NCBI GenBank assembly: GCA_029973955.1
Contig: JARKQJ010000198.1
Span: 62,001-126,000, forward strand
Direction: 5' to 3'
Length of the DNA stretch: 64,000 nt
Origin: Paludibaculum sp.
Lineage (GTDB): Bacteria; Acidobacteriota; Terriglobia; Bryobacterales; Bryobacteraceae
Below, in pieces: positions 52,183-60,252 of this stretch. Each line of letters opens with the position of its first letter. Positions within the stretch are counted from its first letter, which is position 1. The notes below the pieces were generated by a model that was not told the DNA's origin, did not search any database, and was given only the letters and a program-made list of their open reading frames with translations. The position numbers were made by a program, and so were the translations under genes.

Positions 52183-54294
52183 ATGAATCTTCGCCCGGTC
52201 GCTGCCGGTCCGCTCGGTTCTTTGTCGCGGCGGCAGGTCTTGTCCCTGCCCGCCATGGCGCTTGCCGGCGCGGGCTATCGCGACTATTCCCTCTGCCTTC
52301 CGGACTACTTGCGTGGACTCGCCGAAGCCGCCTATCAGAAGCGCAACGCCGAGCTCGCCAGGCTGACCACGCCGGCCGCAATCCGCCTGCGCCAGGTTTG
52401 GGCTCGAGAAACGTTCTGGAAGCTCGTGGGCGGAATGCCGGAGCGCACACCGCTGAACGCCCGCACCGTGAGTGCACTCGAACGTCCCGGTTACCGCCTC
52501 GAGAGGGTAGTCTTCGAGAGCCAGCCGAACTTTCACGTCTCCGCCAATCTCTACATCCCAACCGCCGGCAAGCCGCCCTATCCGGCCGTTCTGTTCCAGA
52601 TGGGACACACGACCAACGGAAAGGCCGGGGATCTCTATCAGCGCTGCTGCCAGGGTCTCGTCAAGCTGGGCTACATAGTTCTCGGCTTTGATCCCATGGG
52701 ACAGGGCGAGCGCACCTACTATCCCGGCAGCCTGCCCTATTCCAGCCGCGTGGGCGCAGACGAGGAACATACGGCACCCGGACGCCAGATGCTCCTCTTC
52801 GGTGATACCAGCACTCGGCTTCAGGTCTGGGATTCCATCCGCGCCTTGGACTATCTCGCTGCTCATCCCTTGGTGGATCCCAAGCGATTGGCCTCCACGG
52901 GCCAATCCGGCGGCGGCACCAACACCATGCTGCTGGCTGCGGTGGACGACCGGCTGGCCGCCGCCGCGGTTGTATGCCCGATCAGCGAGAACTACGCCTG
53001 CGCCCGCTTCAATCCGCCCGGCTCCACCGACGACGCTGAGCAGAACTTCATTTCCTCGGGTCCGCTGGGCTTCGATCGCTGGGACCTGCTCTACCCTCTG
53101 GCGCCCAAGCCGCTCCTGATCATGGTCAGTGACAAAGACTTCTTCGGGACTTACTCGCCGAACTACATCAGGAGCGGGCATGAGGAATTTGCGAAGTTAA
53201 GCCAGGTATACGGGATACTCGGTCATCCGGGCCGAATCGCATGGCACGGCACGCCGCTGCCGCACGGCCTCGCCTATGAGCTGCGGCTTCGAATCTACAA
53301 CTGGTTCGAGCGTTGGCTGAAGGGCTCCGCGGCGCCGGTTCTGGACGAGCCGCCGACGGAGCCAGAGCCCGACGCCGCTCTGTTTGTCACCGAAAAGGGG
53401 AGTGTCGTGCAGTCGCTCGGGAGCGAAACGCCGTTCCTTCTCAACCGCCGGCGCGTCGTTGGCACGGCGCAGGTGCGTCTTGAGTCGCTCATTGGCCTGG
53501 AGCGCCCGGCGGCGCCTCCGCGGGCCGCGGTCCTCGGCCGGACAGCCTTCGGTAAAGTCGTGATCGAGGCGATTGAAGTGCCAGCGGCCCCCGGGGTTTG
53601 GGTGCCGGCCTGGCTCTTCCAACCCAAGAAAGCCGACCCTTCCAGGCCGGTTTTTGTTGTGCTCGAATCGGCTGGCCGCCGGAACTGGCACGAAGGGGAA
53701 TTGTACGACCAGTTGGCAACGGCGGGCTGCGTCGTCTGCGCACCGGACCTGCGCGGCGTTGGCGATCTGACGCCGGAGTTCTCGCGCGGCGCTGCCCGCC
53801 ACGCGCGGGAGCACAACAGCGACGAACACTGGGCCTGGGCCTCACTGATCTTGGGCCGGCCGCTGGTGGGCCAGCGTGCCGCCGACATTCTGGCGGTTGT
53901 GGGCGCCTTGCGCGCGCGGCCCGAGTTGGCCGGCCGCCGGATTGTCGTCGCTGCGCAGGGGATGCCTGCGGTGCCGGCCATTTTCGCGGCCGCATGCTCC
54001 CCGGCGATCGCTGCTCTTTATCTGGCCGGTGGACTCGTGTCGTTCCGCAACGTAGTCGACACGGAGGAATACCGCCTGCCGTTCGGCAACTTCGTGCCGC
54101 GGCTGCTGAACCACACCGATCTGCCGGAACTGGTGGCGAAACTGTCGCCCCGCCGCGTCGTCCTTGCCGGCGTGGTAGACGCCGCCGGCCGCCGTTTGGA
54201 CGCTGCGGAGGTGCGGACCACCTACGCCTTGGCTGCGAACGTGGAAGTGCGGCCGGATGCCGGTTGGCGCGCCGCCGACCTGATCGGGATGTAG
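52183..54294 (+). CDS. Tat-exported tandem alpha/beta-hydrolase, esterase-like
   Basis: Protein of about 703 residues (start uncertain; in-frame ATGs at 52138, 52162, 52174 and 52183). The N-terminus has a twin-arginine motif, SRRQVLSLPAMALAGAG, suggesting Tat export. The first hydrolase domain resembles acetylxylan-esterase-type enzymes: LYIPTAGKPPYPAVLFQMGH, GFDPMGQGER, nucleophile Ser in STGQSGGGTNTM and His in GRIAWHGTPLPHG. A second alpha/beta domain (about residues 430-690) has APDLRGVGDLTP, but the elbow reads VAAQGMPA, without a Ser. The second copy is probably inactive. Confidence 0.8.
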   Translation: MNLRPVAAGPLGSLSRRQVLSLPAMALAGAGYRDYSLCLPDYLRGLAEAAYQKRNAELARLTTPAAIRLRQVWARETFWKLVGGMPERTPLNARTVSALERPGYRLERVVFESQPNFHVSANLYIPTAGKPPYPAVLFQMGHTTNGKAGDLYQRCCQGLVKLGYIVLGFDPMGQGERTYYPGSLPYSSRVGADEEHTAPGRQMLLFGDTSTRLQVWDSIRALDYLAAHPLVDPKRLASTGQSGGGTNTMLLAAVDDRLAAAAVVCPISENYACARFNPPGSTDDAEQNFISSGPLGFDRWDLLYPLAPKPLLIMVSDKDFFGTYSPNYIRSGHEEFAKLSQVYGILGHPGRIAWHGTPLPHGLAYELRLRIYNWFERWLKGSAAPVLDEPPTEPEPDAALFVTEKGSVVQSLGSETPFLLNRRRVVGTAQVRLESLIGLERPAAPPRAAVLGRTAFGKVVIEAIEVPAAPGVWVPAWLFQPKKADPSRPVFVVLESAGRRNWHEGELYDQLATAGCVVCAPDLRGVGDLTPEFSRGAARHAREHNSDEHWAWASLILGRPLVGQRAADILAVVGALRARPELAGRRIVVAAQGMPAVPAIFAAACSPAIAALYLAGGLVSFRNVVDTEEYRLPFGNFVPRLLNHTDLPELVAKLSPRRVVLAGVVDAAGRRLDAAEVRTTYALAANVEVRPDAGWRAADLIGM

Positions 54295-54306
54295 CTGGTC
54301 AACGCC

Positions 54307-55041
54307 TCAGGAGCACAGCGCCCTGACGCGCGCTTCCAGCAGCGTCGTCAACGCCTGCCGCTCCTTCAGCGTGTAGTCGCTGGGGTCGATCGGCTCCCCG
54401 ATCCGCAACTCCACATCTCCCGGCATGAAGCACGAATCCTTCGCCGCCAGCACGTCCCACGTCCCAACCACCGCCACAGGCGCGGCCGGCACGCCGCTCT
54501 GAATCGACAGATACGCCGCCCCGTCCTTGAAATGCTGCATCTGCCCGTCCAGGCTGCGGGTCCCTTCCGCGAAGATCAGCACCGACAGCGCCCGCTCCCG
54601 GATCAGCCGCGCACATTCGTTCATCGACTGAATCGATGAGCGTAGCGACGCCCGGTCCACCGTCAGGTGCCCCGCGCGGTTCAGATACCAGCCAATGAAC
54701 GGCGCCCTCAAAAGCTCGCGCTTCGCCAGAAACTTGAACGGCACTGGCAGGCCCCTCACCATCACCGGCGTATCCACCAGCGAGAGATGGTTCGAGACAA
54801 TCACGTAGTTCTGGCCGGGTCGCAGGTTCTCCGCGCCCACCACGCGCAGCCGCGCGCCGAAGATCGCCAGCACCGTTTTGCCCCACAGACGGTAGAGGAA
54901 CGTCTGCCACCGCGCGCCCGGCGCGAACACTGAGGTCACAATGGCGGTTGTGATCAGGACCGCCGTGGCCAGCACGGCCACTGGAATCGTGTATAACCAG
55001 CTTCGAACGTAGCCCAACGCGGGGCGTTTCGGTCGTGTCAT
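54307..55041 (-). CDS. plsC: PlsC-type 1-acylglycerol-3-phosphate acyltransferase
   Basis: Membrane acyltransferase of phospholipid synthesis, 244 residues. One N-terminal membrane helix (YTIPVAVLATAVLITTAIVTSVF) precedes the domain. The catalytic HX4D motif is NHLSLVD. Block II lies around AKRELLRAPFIGWYL, and block III is LIFAEGTRSLDGQM, a variant of FPEGTRS. VPAAPVAVVGTWD follows. It lies 14 nt downstream of the CDGSH gene on the same strand and is probably cotranscribed. Confidence 0.92.
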   Translation of the reverse strand: MTRPKRPALGYVRSWLYTIPVAVLATAVLITTAIVTSVFAPGARWQTFLYRLWGKTVLAIFGARLRVVGAENLRPGQNYVIVSNHLSLVDTPVMVRGLPVPFKFLAKRELLRAPFIGWYLNRAGHLTVDRASLRSSIQSMNECARLIRERALSVLIFAEGTRSLDGQMQHFKDGAAYLSIQSGVPAAPVAVVGTWDVLAAKDSCFMPGDVELRIGEPIDPSDYTLKERQALTTLLEARVRALCS

Positions 55042-55055
55042 GCCTGAGAACTGCT

Positions 55056-55292
55056 CTAAACCTTCGGCTTCGGCGGCGGCAACTCCCGCGCTTCACACAC
55101 CGAATCGAACCCTTGCCGGTGAGACCCGTCGCAGAACGGCTTGTTCGCCGAAAGCCCGCAACGGCACAGTGAAACCACCGCTCGGCCTGCCAGCCCGAAG
55201 GCGCCGCCCTGCGCATCCAGAATCGCAAAATCGGCTGGGTCGCCTTCCACTCGGATCGGGCCGTTATTGATCACGGTCAGCTTGATGGCCAT
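55056..55292 (-). CDS. CDGSH iron-sulfur domain protein
   Basis: Small 78-residue protein with one CDGSH domain that binds a redox-active [2Fe-2S] cluster. Ligands are Cys43, Cys45, Cys54 and His58, in the pattern CRCGLSANKPFCDGSH, which matches the family consensus exactly. There is no membrane anchor. The ATG ends at 55292. It is the first gene of a pair with plsC and is divergent from the unknown secreted protein at 55344. Confidence 0.95.
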   Translation of the reverse strand: MAIKLTVINNGPIRVEGDPADFAILDAQGGAFGLAGRAVVSLCRCGLSANKPFCDGSHRQGFDSVCEARELPPPKPKV

Positions 55293-55299
55293 AGTCGTG

Positions 55300-55305
55300 A
55301 GAATA
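55300..55305 (-). promoter_or_regulatory. -10 box close to the CDGSH gene start
   Basis: TATTCT on the - strand lies 7 nt before the ATG ending at 55292. No Shine-Dalgarno sequence intervenes. Confidence 0.45.
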
Positions 55306-55331
55306 GCAAAGCCATCCACGGGCAGGCTAAC

Positions 55332-55337
55332 TATAAT
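55332..55337 (+). promoter_or_regulatory. -10 box close to the 55344 gene start
   Basis: A perfect TATAAT lies 6 nt before the ATG at 55344, with no space for a Shine-Dalgarno sequence. Strong example of a leaderless-type arrangement. Confidence 0.6.
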
Positions 55338-55343
55338 CAGGCT

Positions 55344-56615
55344 ATGCTCAGACTCGGCGCCTTTCTCCTTGCAGCCGGACTGGTCCACGCCCAGCAGTAC
55401 GACTCGAAAGCGCCGCTCACCCCCGAACAGGTCCTCCTCGGCCGCATCAAATACGTCGTCGGCCTCAGTCTCGCCAAGATGCCCAACTTCACTTGCGTCG
55501 AGACCATTGAGCGCTCCCAGCGCTACCCGGATTCGAAGAAGCACCAGTTGCTCGACAATATCCGCCTTGAGGTCGCCCTGGTCGATGGCAAGGAACTCTA
55601 CGCCTGGCCCGGCGCCAGGAAATTCGAAGATCGCGACCTCACGCAGATGGTCGGTGGCGGCGCCATCGGCACCGGTGACTTCGCCCTGCACGCCAAAAGC
55701 ATCTACCTCGCCGGCACCGCCCGGTTCACCTACCAAGGACTCGATCAGGCCTCCGGACGCAAAGCCCACAAGTTCCACTTCAAGGTCCCCATGGACAGCA
55801 GCCGCTACCTCATGCGCTACGGCGGCGCCGAGGGCTACGTCGGCTATCAGGGCGACGTCTGGAACGACGCCGATTCCTTCGAGATCATTCGCATTGAGAT
55901 GAGCATTGATGAGGTGCCGCCCCAGATCCCCCTCAAAACCGGCACCAAGTTCATCGAGTACGCCCCCATCGACATCGGTGGCGCCGTCTACAATCTGCCC
56001 CGCTCAATGGCGATGACCCTCGAAGCCCTCAACGGCGGCGAAAGCCGCAACCGCGCCGTCTTCACCTCCTGCCGCCAGTACACCGGAGAATCCACCCTCA
56101 TCTTCGATGAACCCCCTCCCGACGAAAAGCCCAAGTCCGCCCAGGTCGTGCTTACCCTCCCCCTCGGCCTCACCGTCAACATGAAGCTCGCCAAAACACT
56201 CGATCTCTCCAAGGCCGCCATGGGCGACATCGTCGAATTCGAAGTCTCTCGCAACGCGTCCCAGGATGGAAAGGTCTGGCTCCACAAGGGCGCCCGCGTC
56301 GAACTGCGCCTCGATCACGTCGCCTGCCGGGACTTCCCCTCCGCCCACTGCTTCGTCGCCATCGCCCCCGGCCGCTTCACAGACGGCAACTTCACCGGCG
56401 CCTTCACCGGGGAAATCACCATCCCGGACCTCCTTCAGGCCATGGAGATCAGCCTCCGCAACGCCCGCTCCGTCATGCGCACCCTCCCCTTCGAAATGGG
56501 CCAGGCCGCTCCCGGCTCCGCCATCATCTTCATGCCCGGCGGCCGAGGCCGCCTCTCCAGCGGCTACTCCACCACTTGGCGTACCCTGGAATCACGGGGA
56601 GTGAATGAGCCGTGA
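55344..56615 (+). CDS. Secreted protein of unknown function
   Basis: Protein of 423 residues with signal peptide LRLGAFLLAAGLVHAQQ. No domain recognised. The first half is a beta-rich region (TCVETIERSQRYPDSKKHQLLDNIRLEVALVDGKELYAWP, then RFTYQGLDQASGRKAHKFHFKVP), a style common in acidobacterial secreted proteins. The second half contains GDIVEFEVSRNASQDGKVWLHKGARVELRLD. A role in binding or stabilising a cell-surface polymer is possible but unproven. Its end overlaps the GH88 gene by 4 nt (GTGA), so it likely works with it. Confidence 0.8.
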   Translation: MLRLGAFLLAAGLVHAQQYDSKAPLTPEQVLLGRIKYVVGLSLAKMPNFTCVETIERSQRYPDSKKHQLLDNIRLEVALVDGKELYAWPGARKFEDRDLTQMVGGGAIGTGDFALHAKSIYLAGTARFTYQGLDQASGRKAHKFHFKVPMDSSRYLMRYGGAEGYVGYQGDVWNDADSFEIIRIEMSIDEVPPQIPLKTGTKFIEYAPIDIGGAVYNLPRSMAMTLEALNGGESRNRAVFTSCRQYTGESTLIFDEPPPDEKPKSAQVVLTLPLGLTVNMKLAKTLDLSKAAMGDIVEFEVSRNASQDGKVWLHKGARVELRLDHVACRDFPSAHCFVAIAPGRFTDGNFTGAFTGEITIPDLLQAMEISLRNARSVMRTLPFEMGQAAPGSAIIFMPGGRGRLSSGYSTTWRTLESRGVNEP

Positions 56616-57769
56616 TTCAGTTTGGACCAGAAATCGACCGAACGCTGCTTGAGGATACTCTCAAGTTCGCCGAAAACCAGGTAGGCCTGTTCCTGGATAA
56701 GTACCCTGGCTTCTATCCCATCTACACGATGGATGGGAAGTGGAAACACGACGGCCCGGCCTGGACCCATTGGTGTGACGGCTTCCTGCCCGGCATGATG
56801 TGGATCTTCCACCGCCGCAACCTGGAAAACGGCACCGGTAAGCGCTATTGGATGGACCGCGCTATCGAGTACAGCCGCGCCCTGGAGCCCCGCCAGTTCG
56901 ATCGCGAAGTCCACGACCTCGGCTTCATCTTCCTCTCCACGCACTACCGCTGGTATCAGTTCACCCGCGAACCCCGCCTCAATGAAGTCCTCATCCAGGC
57001 CGGCCGCACCATGGCCCAGCGCTTCATGGAGAAGGGCCAGTACCTCTGCTCCTTCGTCAACCCGAACTCCATCTTCATCGACATCATGATGAACGTGGCC
57101 GTTGTCTTCTACGCGGCTCGTGAAACCAACGACCGCCGCCTGCGCGATATCGCCATCCGCCACGCTCTCACCACCCGCCGCTACCTCGTTCGCGGCGACG
57201 GCTCCACCGCTCACGAAGGCATCTTCAACCTCGAAACCGGCGAGTTCCTCCACCAATCCACTCATCAGGGCTACCGTAGCGATGGATGCTGGTCCCGCGG
57301 CCTCGCCTGGGCCCTTTACGGCTTCAATAGCTGCTACGAATACACCCGCGATCCCCGCTTCCTCGAAACCGCCCAGCGCTGCGCGGACTACTTTCTCACC
57401 CACACCAACTCCGATGGCATCCCCGCCTGGGACTTCCAGGCCCCTGAAGAGTCCCGCAAACTCCTCGATACCTCCGCCGCCGCCATCGCCGCCAGCGGTC
57501 TACTCCGTCTCTGCCGCGCTCTGCCGGACCCCATCAAGGGCCTCTACTACTACTCCAGCGCCATCCGCATCCTCCACTCCCTCTGCGCCAAGCACACCGC
57601 CATCAACAACCCCAAGTGGGAAGGCATCCTTCAGGGCGGCGTCTATCATGTCCAGAAGAATCTCGGCGTCAACGAGAGCGTCATGTGGGGTGAGTACTTC
57701 TTCTGCGAAGCCCTCGATAACGCCCTGCGCCATGGCGCCAATCAGGCCCGCAAAGGCAACGGCAAGTAA
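56612..57769 (+). CDS. GH88-family unsaturated glucuronyl hydrolase
   Basis: Enzyme of 385 residues related to GH88/GH105, which remove unsaturated uronic acids released by polysaccharide lyases. The start is GTG 56612. An alpha/alpha-barrel is indicated by repeated WxxG and aromatic motifs: GPAWTHWCDGFLPGMMWIF, REVHDLGFIFLSTHYRWY (first catalytic Asp candidate), NSIFIDIMMNVAVVFYAA (second Asp candidate) and SDGCWSRGLAWALYGF. No signal peptide is visible, so it is probably cytoplasmic. It fits the heparinase-type lyase at 16286. Confidence 0.88.
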   Translation: MIQFGPEIDRTLLEDTLKFAENQVGLFLDKYPGFYPIYTMDGKWKHDGPAWTHWCDGFLPGMMWIFHRRNLENGTGKRYWMDRAIEYSRALEPRQFDREVHDLGFIFLSTHYRWYQFTREPRLNEVLIQAGRTMAQRFMEKGQYLCSFVNPNSIFIDIMMNVAVVFYAARETNDRRLRDIAIRHALTTRRYLVRGDGSTAHEGIFNLETGEFLHQSTHQGYRSDGCWSRGLAWALYGFNSCYEYTRDPRFLETAQRCADYFLTHTNSDGIPAWDFQAPEESRKLLDTSAAAIAASGLLRLCRALPDPIKGLYYYSSAIRILHSLCAKHTAINNPKWEGILQGGVYHVQKNLGVNESVMWGEYFFCEALDNALRHGANQARKGNGK

Positions 57770-57772
57770 CGC

Positions 57773-60160
57773 TCAGGCCGAGGCCTGCCGCGCCCGTGCC
57801 GACGTGATCGCCACAGTGACCAGAGCCAGCAGATAAAGCCCTGCTCCAATCAGCAGCGTATTCCGCAGCCCCAGGTAGATCGCCAGAAAGATCGCCGCGC
57901 ACGAGCCCAGCACGCTCGACGCCGCGTTCAACGACCACGCCCAGCGGATCGCCTTCGGCTGCCAGTGCTCCAGCCGCATCAGCCCCGACGGGAACGCAAT
58001 CCCCATCCCGAATCCGGCCGGTGCAATCAACGCCACCGCCACCAGTGCCTTCAAAGGTAGCGCCAGTCCCGCCGCAGCCGTCACCACCGGCGACGCCGCA
58101 TAGGCCAGCAACGCAATCACGCCCGCAATCACGCCCAGCGCCGTGCACAGCCTCCGGTCCTCGCCGCGCACCAGGCTCCGGCTGACGTAGCTGCCCAGCC
58201 CGCTCGACACCAGCATCGAGAAGATCACCACCGTCAGCGCATACGTCGGGTGGCCGAGCAGCAGCACCAACTTCTGAATCATTCCGACCTGCACCAGGAT
58301 GTAGCCCGCTCCCAGGCACAGGAAGTACAGCAGGAACACGTTCACGCCCGGCGTCCGCGGCAGCCGCGTTCCCAGCAGGAAAGGCGGCAACGCCAGAGTC
58401 ACCACCGTCGCCGACAGGCTGATGGCCAGCAGTGAGAACAACGTCGGCACAGCCATGTTCACCTTGAAGTCCGCGCTCTCCTTCGAAGCCGTCCGCTTGA
58501 AGTTCCACACATCGCGCGGCTGCACCGTGTAGAAAAAAAACGGCCGATCGTCCACCACCGGCGTCACGTCGTAAGGGTAGCTGGCGAAGAACTTCCGCGG
58601 ATCCGCGCTGTTCAGAAACTCCGCGAAGGCCGACTCCGGCGCCTGTCCCGGCATGTACACAATCTCAAACTGGCCCTGCGCCGCCGCCAGCGCCGCCCGC
58701 TCCAGTTCTTCCACTTGGAACGGCTTGCGCGAGATCACCACCGTATCCGTCGCGCCCCATCCCCCCAGCTTCTGGGTCTCCTCCCGTACCACCACGAAGT
58801 GCCGCGCCGGCTGCGTTTCGCCCAGCCGCAACAGCGCTTCCCGCGCCAGCGACAGCAGCCGCAGTGACTCCCGCGGCGGATCGAAGCCCCAGCGTGTGAA
58901 CGACAGTACCCCGTCCGGTGTCAGGTGCGATAGGTAATCGACGAACGCCTCCGTCGTGTAGATGTTGTTCTCCGACAGCGCATAGGCGCCCGCCGCCGTC
59001 GATGCCCACGTGTCCACCAGCGTCGCCTGGATCAGTTGATACTTCTCCTGGCTGCGCCGCACATAGCTCCGGCCGTCTTCCACCACCACTCTCACCCCTG
59101 GCCGGAAGTACAGCCCGTGGCTCAGGTCGCGGAACCGGCCCCGCATCACCGTATCCGCGATGATCGGGTTGATCTCCACCGCCGTCACATCCTTGGAGCC
59201 GGACGCCAGCGCCCGCGCTACGTCCCAGCCGCCGCCAGCCCCGATGATCAGCGTCTTCGCCCCTGGCCGCAGCCGGTAGGGGAACCCCGGTCCGTGCTTG
59301 ATCAGCGCCGCCCGGTCGTTGTCGTTCAACTGATCCAGATCGAACGTCGGGATGCCCGTCGTCGCATCCGCGTCGATCACCAGAATCGGATCCGTCTTCG
59401 CCGTGGCCGGCCGCAGCGAGATCCGCGAAAAACTGTTCCACTGCACGAACGCCTCTTCCCCCAGAGCCCCGCCCTTCGCCGAGTGGATGTCGATCAGGTG
59501 TGTGCCCTTGTTCGCGATGATCAGCGCCACCAGCGCCAGCGAGAGGGCCACGCCCAGCGCCCGCGCCGAAGTGGCGCGCGCCATCCCAAACCAGACCGCC
59601 GACGCCGCCGCGAACAGCACGGCCGAGCCCAGCACCGCACCCGGGCCGCCCATCACGTTCAGGAATGGAATCACCAGCAGGCAGCCCGCGGCCGCGCCCA
59701 GCAGGTCGAAGAAGTACACCCGGTCCACCCGCTGGATCGACTCCGCGATCGCCAGGGAAATCACGATCCCCGAAAACAGGAACGGCACCGCCGTGGAGAA
59801 ATACACCAGCGCCAGCGTCAGAAACGAGGGAGGCCGCCCCGCCAGGTTCAGCGTCAGCGCCAGAGAGAAAACCACCGCTACCGCGTTCACCGCCGATAAC
59901 GCACCCAGCTTCCTGAAAAGCGCGTCTCCGTGCGAGCTGAAGTAGTAGGAGATCACCCCGCCCGCGCCCAATCCGAACAGCGCAATCGAGATCGCCAGAA
60001 ACGCGAAATGGTAGTAGAACACCACCGAAAAGATCCGCGTCAGCGAAAGCTCCAGTACCAGCGTCGCAGCCGTGGTCAACGCCACGGCCGCATATAGCAC
60101 GGGCCAGGCTGCGGACCTTCCTGAAAGCGAGGACGAGACGGAGGACGAGACGATGGACAA
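57773..60160 (-). CDS. Membrane protein with spermidine-synthase-like domain
   Basis: Protein of 795 residues starting at TTG (ending at 60160). Six or more N-terminal helices (residues 15-230) and six C-terminal helices (545-785) flank a central soluble spermidine-synthase-like Rossmann domain. The domain has TLIIGAGGGWDVARALAS, VTAVEINPIIADTVM and VVEDGRSYVRRS (methyltransferase-fold motifs). Such proteins form a family of predicted membrane aminopropyl-transferase-like enzymes, and the substrate is uncertain. A TAGAAT box lies 6 nt upstream of the start. Confidence 0.85.
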   Translation of the reverse strand: MSIVSSSVSSSLSGRSAAWPVLYAAVALTTAATLVLELSLTRIFSVVFYYHFAFLAISIALFGLGAGGVISYYFSSHGDALFRKLGALSAVNAVAVVFSLALTLNLAGRPPSFLTLALVYFSTAVPFLFSGIVISLAIAESIQRVDRVYFFDLLGAAAGCLLVIPFLNVMGGPGAVLGSAVLFAAASAVWFGMARATSARALGVALSLALVALIIANKGTHLIDIHSAKGGALGEEAFVQWNSFSRISLRPATAKTDPILVIDADATTGIPTFDLDQLNDNDRAALIKHGPGFPYRLRPGAKTLIIGAGGGWDVARALASGSKDVTAVEINPIIADTVMRGRFRDLSHGLYFRPGVRVVVEDGRSYVRRSQEKYQLIQATLVDTWASTAAGAYALSENNIYTTEAFVDYLSHLTPDGVLSFTRWGFDPPRESLRLLSLAREALLRLGETQPARHFVVVREETQKLGGWGATDTVVISRKPFQVEELERAALAAAQGQFEIVYMPGQAPESAFAEFLNSADPRKFFASYPYDVTPVVDDRPFFFYTVQPRDVWNFKRTASKESADFKVNMAVPTLFSLLAISLSATVVTLALPPFLLGTRLPRTPGVNVFLLYFLCLGAGYILVQVGMIQKLVLLLGHPTYALTVVIFSMLVSSGLGSYVSRSLVRGEDRRLCTALGVIAGVIALLAYAASPVVTAAAGLALPLKALVAVALIAPAGFGMGIAFPSGLMRLEHWQPKAIRWAWSLNAASSVLGSCAAIFLAIYLGLRNTLLIGAGLYLLALVTVAITSARARQASA

Positions 60161-60166
60161 GCTACT

Positions 60167-60172
60167 ATTCTA
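60167..60172 (-). promoter_or_regulatory. -10 box close to the spermidine-synthase-like gene start
   Basis: TAGAAT on the - strand lies 6 nt before the TTG start ending at 60160. Consistent with leaderless initiation on a non-AUG codon. Confidence 0.4.
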
Positions 60173-60202
60173 CCCGCTTGCGCCTGAGCGGCTGTAAAGA
60201 AT

Positions 60203-60248
60203 CAGGCCGCGGAGCCGCGCTGCGAGCTGCGCGTGGCCCCGCGGCCTG
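60203..60248 (-). terminator. Hairpin downstream of the OPT transporter gene
   Basis: A 10-bp inverted repeat, CAGGCCGCGG with CCGCGGCCTG, starts 4 nt after the OPT stop and encloses a 26-nt GC-rich loop. On the - strand it is followed by ATTCTTTA, so it resembles a Rho-independent terminator. Confidence 0.6.
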
Positions 60249-60252
60249 GCTG

